Positions 5,427-10,213 of a DNA stretch of 10,213 nucleotides are shown in pieces (position 1 is the first letter of the stretch; the number at the start of each line of letters is the position of its first letter). The DNA is taken from assembly GCA_040758525.1 (NCBI GenBank), contig JBFLVQ010000326.1:1-10213 (forward strand), in the 5' to 3' direction. The position numbers were made by a program, and so were the translations under genes. This DNA comes from JBFLVQ01 sp040758525. GTDB taxonomy: Bacteria > Acidobacteriota > Blastocatellia > Chloracidobacteriales > JADJPF01. The notes under the pieces are model-generated. The model worked only from the letters and a program-made list of their open reading frames with translations. It ran no database searches and was not told the origin of the DNA.

Positions 5427-8400
5427 ATGAATCAGACGATCAGTAAAATAGTAACGCGTATGCTGCTTTCAATAGCGCTACTATTATTTACACACTGTTT
5501 CTGTTTGGCGCAAGACACTGCGCGTGTAGAAGGGACTATAACCGATTCAACTGGCGCTGCCTTATCAGGGGCATCTGTAGTTGCTATTAATACAGAGACC
5601 AACCGTCGAGTCGAAGCAACAGCCAATATCGATGGTGTCTATGTTCTTCCCGCACTACGCATAGGGCGTTACACTATAGAGTTCTCAGCAGAAGGTTTCC
5701 GCAAGGTTGTTCGTTCAGATGTGGTCTTAACAGTAAATCAGGTAGCACATATTGATGCTCTACTGGAGACCGGTAGTGTAAATGAGGTTATTGAAGTTTC
5801 TAGTGGTGCACCACTAATTGAAAGTTCGACCTCATCGGTGGGCCAGGTGATTAATGAGAAGCAGGTTATCGACCTTCCTATCAATGGCCGCAACTTTACT
5901 CAACTTGCCACCCTGATTCCAGGAGTATCGCGTGGCACCCCCGGCAGCAATGCTGATGGTTCAGGTGGCAATGCAGAAACTTTCCGTCAGGGCGATACTG
6001 GCTCGGCAGCCATTTCCGCCAACGGGTTGCGTGAGCAGAACAATAACTTCCAGTTGGATGGTATAGACAACAACGAATCGATAGTTAACACCGTGATATT
6101 CTTCCCACCTATTGAAGCATTACAGGAGTTTCGTGTTATCACTAGTGTAGCGCCTGCCGAATTTGGTCGTGGTGGTGGCGCAGTAATCACAGCGGTGATC
6201 AAAGGTGGCACAAACGATTATCATGGTTCGCTCTTCGAATTGCTACGCAACTCTAAATTCGATGCCCGACCAACTTTCTCCAATGTAAAACCGTTATTTA
6301 TTAGAAATCAGTTTGGAGGCACATTTGGTGGTCCGATCAAACGTGATAAAACCTTCTTCTTTTTCGACTATCAGGGTCTGCGCCAGCGTCTCCCTATTGA
6401 GGCAGGTAATCTGGTAACGGTACCAACGGCAAGGATGCGCAATGGCGATTTTGGTGAATTGCTTGATCCAAAATTTACTGGTTTAGACAAACCGATTTTG
6501 ATCTACAGCCCCACCACAGGCCAGCCCTATCCAGGCAATATTATTACCGATCCACTCAATCCTGTAGCTGTCAATTATCTCAAGCAGTTTCCTCTACCCG
6601 ATCTCAATCAAGCACAACAGAACTATTTTGTACGTCGTCTGCGTCGTCAGACATTCAATGATGGCGATGTTCGCGTTGATCACAGGTTCACTGATCAGGA
6701 TACAGCTTTTGTACGTTTTAGTATCGCAGATGACAAACAGACCGATCCTGGCCGTATACCCGGATTCCAGGCTGGTTTTGGCGCCGGCAAGAACGAAGTG
6801 AAGGCTTATAGCGTTGCTGGCAACTATACTCATACCTTTACCCCTACACTGCTTAACGAACTACGTATTGGTTACATCTTGCAGAAGATCGGCTTCTTCC
6901 CAGTAGGCTTTGGCCAAGATCAGAATAAAATGGTTGGTATACCTGGTATCGCTAGTGTTACTACCGATAACGGCCTTTCGCTCATTGGTGGTGGCAATGG
7001 CTCTTTCCTGGAATATCTAGGGGACTTTGGTCAGTTCACATTGAGAGAGAGATCTTTACAGTTTTCTGATGCAATTACCTATATTAAGGGTAATCACACC
7101 GCCAAGTTTGGTGCCTCGCTCATTCAGCGTCGTGTCAAATCGGTACAAGCAGACTTTAACAAGGGATTCTATTTCTTTTCGGATTTTGTTGCCACACCAG
7201 GAAACATACCAGCAATGGGACAAACTGGTTACGAAGTTGCGGAGTTTCTCATTGGTCGCACCAATTTCACTACTTCTTCTGTGCCAGGTATCAACCCTGC
7301 AATCACAACCAGCTACGAAACTGGCTTCTTTGCGCAAGATGATTGGCGTATTAATCAGAAGCTGACACTCAATGTTGGCCTGCGCTATGAGGTCTTCACC
7401 ACACCTACAGAGAAGAATGATCGTCTAGCCAATTTTGATCCAACCACTGGACAAATTATTCTTGCCGGCAAGAATGGGGCTTCACGCTCTACAGTCGATA
7501 ATGACTTAAATAATTTTGGCCCACGTATTGGATTAGCCTATGCGCTCAACAGCAAAACCGTAATACGTGGTGGCTATGGCCTCTTCTATTCACTGGATCG
7601 TGGCGGTATAGGCAATCAGCTTACACAGAATCCGCCTTTTATCATCACTCAATTTAGATTTAGCGGCACAGGCGCAAATGTGCGCTTGAACGAGCCTATC
7701 CCACTGCCAGATGCGATCAATCTAAATAATCCTGTCCTACCACCAGGTTCAGCGCTACGCTTTATGCCAAAGCAGACCGATAATACCCGTGTGCAACAGT
7801 TCAACATCACCTTTGAGCGCGAGTTTACCAATGCGTTAGCAGTAAGTGTGGCTTATGTTGGCACACGTGGTGATGATGTCACGGCAGTACTTACCTCAGG
7901 TGGCTTTGATGGCCAGCTCAGAAATCGTCTCACAACCATTGCTAATGTAGGTGAGTCCGATTATAACTCGCTTCAGATTAAGAGCACACTACGCACCTAT
8001 AAGGGGCTTAACTTCCTCGCCTCTTATACCTATGGCAGAGCAAATAACAATACCCCTGGTCCATTCCCCGGTCCTAGCAGCGCATTCCGAAACAATGCTA
8101 GCGACCCCAATAATCTCACCTTCGATGAGGGTCCTGCCGATTACGATGTGCGCAATCGTTTCACCTTTGCCGCTAACTATGATCTGCCTTTCTTTAGCAA
8201 TACCAGTGGTCTCACTCGCACACTGTTGCATGGCTGGCAATTCAATACGATCATCACTCTACAGGATGGCACACCTTTTAGTGTTTTTGGCGGCGTTGGT
8301 CGTGCTGCCTTGATAGGTGATCCAGATGTTAGTAATGCTACTTCAAACCGTTACTTCAACACTGCTGCCTTCAGAAATTCCAATAACATTAATGAGCAAT

Positions 8401-8639
8401 CGCCACGCAATTTCCTGCGCGCACCTGGCACCAATACTGTTGATGCATCGGTTTTCAAGAAGTTCAACATCAACGAACGTACCAACTTTGAATTCCGCGC
8501 TCAAGCCTATAATCTCTTTAACCGCCCGCAACTAGGCTTCCCAGGCCAATTTGTAGGAGCTGGCGATTTTGGCGTGATCGGAAATACTAAGATCAATTCT
8601 GCACGTCAGTTCGAATTTGGTTTACGTCTTACCTTCTAA
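5427..8639 (+). CDS. Oar-like TonB-dependent outer-membrane receptor
   Basis: With the start at 5427 the protein has 1,070 residues, normal for the large Oar-like receptors of Acidobacteriota. Residues 1-28 are a signal peptide (cleavage LA/QD). A carboxypeptidase-regulatory-like beta-sandwich follows (about 32-115: VEGTITDSTGAALSGASVVAIN, DGVYVLPALRIGRYTIEFSAEGF). The plug domain (about 120-265) shows VIDLPINGRNFTQLATLIPGV, NFQLDGIDNN, EFRVITSVAPAEFGRGGGAVI and KGGTNDYHGSLFE. The rest is a beta-barrel with repeated elements such as LTLNVGLRYEVF (near 645) and VIRGGYGLFYS, the late AYNLFNRPQLGFP, and a terminal aromatic residue in LRLTF, as expected for outer-membrane insertion. Such receptors are thought to import ligands using TonB energy, but substrates are mostly unknown. 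The amylase upstream on the same strand suggests malto-oligosaccharides as one possibility; no SusD-like partner is present. The gene appears intact and probably ends at the hairpin at 8657-8702. Confidence 0.93.
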   Translation: MNQTISKIVTRMLLSIALLLFTHCFCLAQDTARVEGTITDSTGAALSGASVVAINTETNRRVEATANIDGVYVLPALRIGRYTIEFSAEGFRKVVRSDVVLTVNQVAHIDALLETGSVNEVIEVSSGAPLIESSTSSVGQVINEKQVIDLPINGRNFTQLATLIPGVSRGTPGSNADGSGGNAETFRQGDTGSAAISANGLREQNNNFQLDGIDNNESIVNTVIFFPPIEALQEFRVITSVAPAEFGRGGGAVITAVIKGGTNDYHGSLFELLRNSKFDARPTFSNVKPLFIRNQFGGTFGGPIKRDKTFFFFDYQGLRQRLPIEAGNLVTVPTARMRNGDFGELLDPKFTGLDKPILIYSPTTGQPYPGNIITDPLNPVAVNYLKQFPLPDLNQAQQNYFVRRLRRQTFNDGDVRVDHRFTDQDTAFVRFSIADDKQTDPGRIPGFQAGFGAGKNEVKAYSVAGNYTHTFTPTLLNELRIGYILQKIGFFPVGFGQDQNKMVGIPGIASVTTDNGLSLIGGGNGSFLEYLGDFGQFTLRERSLQFSDAITYIKGNHTAKFGASLIQRRVKSVQADFNKGFYFFSDFVATPGNIPAMGQTGYEVAEFLIGRTNFTTSSVPGINPAITTSYETGFFAQDDWRINQKLTLNVGLRYEVFTTPTEKNDRLANFDPTTGQIILAGKNGASRSTVDNDLNNFGPRIGLAYALNSKTVIRGGYGLFYSLDRGGIGNQLTQNPPFIITQFRFSGTGANVRLNEPIPLPDAINLNNPVLPPGSALRFMPKQTDNTRVQQFNITFEREFTNALAVSVAYVGTRGDDVTAVLTSGGFDGQLRNRLTTIANVGESDYNSLQIKSTLRTYKGLNFLASYTYGRANNNTPGPFPGPSSAFRNNASDPNNLTFDEGPADYDVRNRFTFAANYDLPFFSNTSGLTRTLLHGWQFNTIITLQDGTPFSVFGGVGRAALIGDPDVSNATSNRYFNTAAFRNSNNINEQSPRNFLRAPGTNTVDASVFKKFNINERTNFEFRAQAYNLFNRPQLGFPGQFVGAGDFGVIGNTKINSARQFEFGLRLTF

Positions 8640-8656
8640 ACAGATCACCCTCTTGA

Positions 8657-8702
8657 GATAAACAAGCAGAGTCTACTTAAATGTGTACTCCGCTTGTTTA
8701 TC
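8657..8702. terminator. Probable bidirectional terminator between convergent genes
   Basis: GATAAACAAGC (8657-8667) pairs perfectly with GCTTGTTTATC (8692-8702); one A/C mismatch further in, GAGT (8669-8672) pairs with ACTC (8687-8690), leaving a 14-nt loop. The hairpin sits 17 bp after the receptor stop and 28 bp after the minus-strand oxidoreductase stop. No long T-run follows, but the stem end carries TTTAT on both strands. Its place between convergent genes supports a two-way terminator. Confidence 0.75.
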
Positions 8703-8730
8703 AACTCTGTACAAAACTGAATCAATAGAT

Positions 8731-9888
8731 CTACTGGAAGTTATAAATCTCCTCAGTAAGAAGATCGACATAGATATCACGTCGCGTTAATTCATGAAAG
8801 AAGGTAGCAGGGGTAAAACAGGCTTCTGGCGCTAGTACCCCTCGCCGCTCGACTTCCCCTCGGGCAATCATTTGTGCACCAATAGAGGCAGGTATTCCTG
8901 TCATTTTGGCAGTAGCGGCTTTACCCCATTCGGTTTCGTCTGGATGGCGAGTATTGAAAATACAGCGCACTGACCGGCCTTCACGCTTCCCTAAAACTTC
9001 AACATTTAGCAGAAAAGCCCAGCCGCCCTGGTCATATGGCAGTTGTTGTAAGATAAGTGCACGGAGAAAGTCTTTTGGTTTAATCTCCAGACCAGCAAAT
9101 TTGATTGGCTCGCTGCCAGTTAATCTATATTCAGCAAATAACCGTAGCGCTTGCATGATTTCTGGTCGCCAAGAGCCACGCACATCTACCAACTTTATCC
9201 CTTTGCCTAAAAAACGTGGTAGTGTATGAGTCTCTGAATGCGGTACGTAATAGACCTCTAACTCACCTACGGGTGGGGCAAACTGGATCAAACGTGCTCC
9301 AGAAAAGGCCGCTACCTCAATAAAATTTCCCGTCTGCCAATAGAAACGGCGACTGTCTGGGCTGAATTCATCAAGCACTGTATCAAGTAGTCCTGGAGAA
9401 GGGGCAATCGAACGGAAAGAGGCAAAAGCAATATGGACTTCATCGATCTGCTCAAGTAGGTTAGCTGCGGTACGCGCACATAAATTGGTGACCCCAGGGG
9501 TAGCGCCACAACCTAAGCAGATCGTAATGCCAGCATCAAGGGCAGCTTGGTTAAGTTCCAATTGGCGTGGAGTGTTAAAAAGCCCCCCTAAATCAAGATA
9601 ATTGACGCGTGCCTCAATCGCTGCACGTGTCACAGTAAGACCAAAATGATAGGTTGTAGCATTGGCGACAACATCAAAGCCCCGTAATACTGCTGGCAAT
9701 GTTGTCGCATCAGAAACATCTACCGATATTGCCTGTACACGACCATTGCCTAACTCCGCTGCCAGCTTTTGTGCCTTTGCTAAATCAGCATCGGCAATTA
9801 CGATCTCTGCGAAGTCACTGGTCTCAGCCAGATCGCGCGTCAATTCTGAACCCATTGCGCCGCATCCGCCTAACACAATTATGCGCAT
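8731..9888 (-). CDS. Saccharopine dehydrogenase-family NAD(P)-dependent oxidoreductase
   Basis: The 385-residue protein starts with a Rossmann fold: MRIIVLGGCGAMG, whose GxGxxG loop covers residues 8-13, and an acidic Asp33 at the end of the second strand (IVIADAD), which leans towards NAD over NADP. The conserved LGCGATPGVTN (125-135) and the C-terminal TGIPASIGAQMIARGE (330-345) with RRGVLAPE are typical of saccharopine dehydrogenase / carboxynorspermidine dehydrogenase-like enzymes (Sacchrp_dh_NADP plus C-terminal domain). Relatives act in lysine metabolism or in forming polyamine-type secondary amines, but many members have unknown substrates and none can be assigned here. The protein is probably cytoplasmic. 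It lies 30 bp downstream of the Ycf48-like gene on the same strand, so the two are probably co-transcribed. The ATG is preceded by a purine-rich GAGAGTGAAG, a modest ribosome site, and the Rossmann motif begins at residue 3, which supports this start. Confidence 0.88.
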   Translation of the reverse strand: MRIIVLGGCGAMGSELTRDLAETSDFAEIVIADADLAKAQKLAAELGNGRVQAISVDVSDATTLPAVLRGFDVVANATTYHFGLTVTRAAIEARVNYLDLGGLFNTPRQLELNQAALDAGITICLGCGATPGVTNLCARTAANLLEQIDEVHIAFASFRSIAPSPGLLDTVLDEFSPDSRRFYWQTGNFIEVAAFSGARLIQFAPPVGELEVYYVPHSETHTLPRFLGKGIKLVDVRGSWRPEIMQALRLFAEYRLTGSEPIKFAGLEIKPKDFLRALILQQLPYDQGGWAFLLNVEVLGKREGRSVRCIFNTRHPDETEWGKAATAKMTGIPASIGAQMIARGEVERRGVLAPEACFTPATFFHELTRRDIYVDLLTEEIYNFQ

Positions 9889-9918
9889 AGCTTCACTCTC
9901 AGTGTCTATGATAAAGAA

Positions 9919-10213
9919 TTACTGTTGACTCTCATAACGTAGTATTCGACCATTATTGGCAGCAGCATAACCAAGTTTACTACTAACAAACTGCACACGC
10001 GTGATGGTACCTTCGATACCGCTATCCTGCTGCTCCCAAGTCTTACCGCCATCTTCCGTATGCATTATCGTAGCATCTTCACCTACTACCCAGCCAATAT
10101 TGTCATTAACAAAATAGACATCGCGTAAATATGCTTTGCCTGCCGATTGCCTACGCCAGGTCTTGCCACCATCTTCGGTATAGCCTACATAACCACCACT
10201 ACCAACAATCCAA
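9919..10213 (-). CDS. Ycf48-like (BNR/photosystem II assembly factor-like) propeller protein, C-terminal fragment
   Basis: Reading the minus strand from the window edge gives an open frame of 97 residues ending at TAA (9921-9919); the start lies beyond 10213. The fragment shows two copies of a propeller-blade unit of about 44 residues: GYVGYTEDGGKTWRRQSAG, then DVYFVNDNIGWVVGEDATI, HTEDGGKTWEQQDSG and VQFVSSKLGYAA, ending in GRILRYESQQ. DGGKTW with a following Gln and SG is the signature of Ycf48/HCF136-like and other BNR-type beta-propellers. In cyanobacteria and chloroplasts Ycf48 helps assemble photosystem II, but in non-phototrophs these proteins are usually exported and of unknown role, so no photosynthetic function is implied. 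An N-terminal signal peptide cannot be checked. The gene precedes the oxidoreductase gene by 30 bp and probably shares its transcript. Confidence 0.85.
   Translation of the reverse strand, partial: WIVGSGGYVGYTEDGGKTWRRQSAGKAYLRDVYFVNDNIGWVVGEDATIMHTEDGGKTWEQQDSGIEGTITRVQFVSSKLGYAAANNGRILRYESQQ

Noticed and set aside
5427..5510. Lipoprotein signal in the receptor (Cys24 and Cys26)
   Set aside because: The residues before the cysteines (FTHC, HCFC) do not make a lipobox; LA/QD is a normal Sec cleavage site.
7951..8313. Plus-strand 120-codon frame inside the receptor gene
   Set aside because: It lies wholly within the well-supported receptor frame and its low-complexity hydrophobic translation matches no family: an out-of-frame shadow.
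9919..10213. Evidence for photosynthesis from the Ycf48-like protein
   Set aside because: Ycf48-type BNR propellers are widespread in non-phototrophic bacteria, and no photosystem or pigment gene is present here.
1..10213. A defence system, CRISPR array, prophage or transposon
   Set aside because: No transposase, integrase, Cas-like, nuclease, phage or RNA genes were seen, and base composition is even throughout.

Overview
The window looks like a piece of a Gram-negative chromosome from the phylum Acidobacteriota. This is inferred from gene types, not from a marker gene. The two main clues are a roughly 1,070-residue Oar-like TonB-dependent receptor with an N-terminal carboxypeptidase-regulatory-like domain, and a membrane-anchored regulator joining an OmpR-type winged helix to a long series of TolB/PD40 propeller repeats. 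Both gene types are abundant in that phylum. Base composition looks moderate (mid-40s % GC by eye) and even across the window, with no sign of an inserted element.

Layout. Positions 1-648 (+) encode a CGNR/ABATE-type zinc-finger protein whose signature reads CGNL. Convergent with it, 680-2977 (-) encodes the winged-helix/PD40 membrane regulator. A 269-bp divergent intergenic region (2978-3246) holds a good sigma70-like promoter for the regulator, a 10-bp direct repeat with one copy over the -35 box, and a 10-bp-period tandem repeat just upstream of the regulator's start codon. Position 3247-4974 (+) is a secreted GH13 alpha-amylase with a C-terminal CBM20-like starch-binding domain. A 452-bp gap follows (4975-5426), rich in inverted and direct repeats: a perfect 22-bp palindrome, a 10-bp-stem hairpin and a duplicated ACTAGACCC/GGGTTGGC unit. 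Then comes the Oar-like receptor (5427-8639, +), closed by a strong hairpin (8657-8702) that probably terminates transcription from both sides. On the minus strand, a Ycf48-like BNR propeller protein (9919-10213, cut by the window edge) lies 30 bp upstream of a saccharopine dehydrogenase-family oxidoreductase (8731-9888), probably in one operon.

How the genes may work together. The central three genes could form a small starch-use locus. The amylase would act outside the inner membrane, the receptor could import oligosaccharides or another ligand through the outer membrane, and the divergent regulator could sense a periplasmic signal through its propeller and act on DNA through its cytoplasmic winged helix. 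No SusD-like partner is visible and Oar-like receptors have varied or unknown ligands, so this link rests on gene order only. I see no CRISPR array, tRNA, rRNA, transposase, phage gene or recognisable defence system. The points most worth checking are the structured leader before the receptor gene and the repeat-rich divergent promoter.
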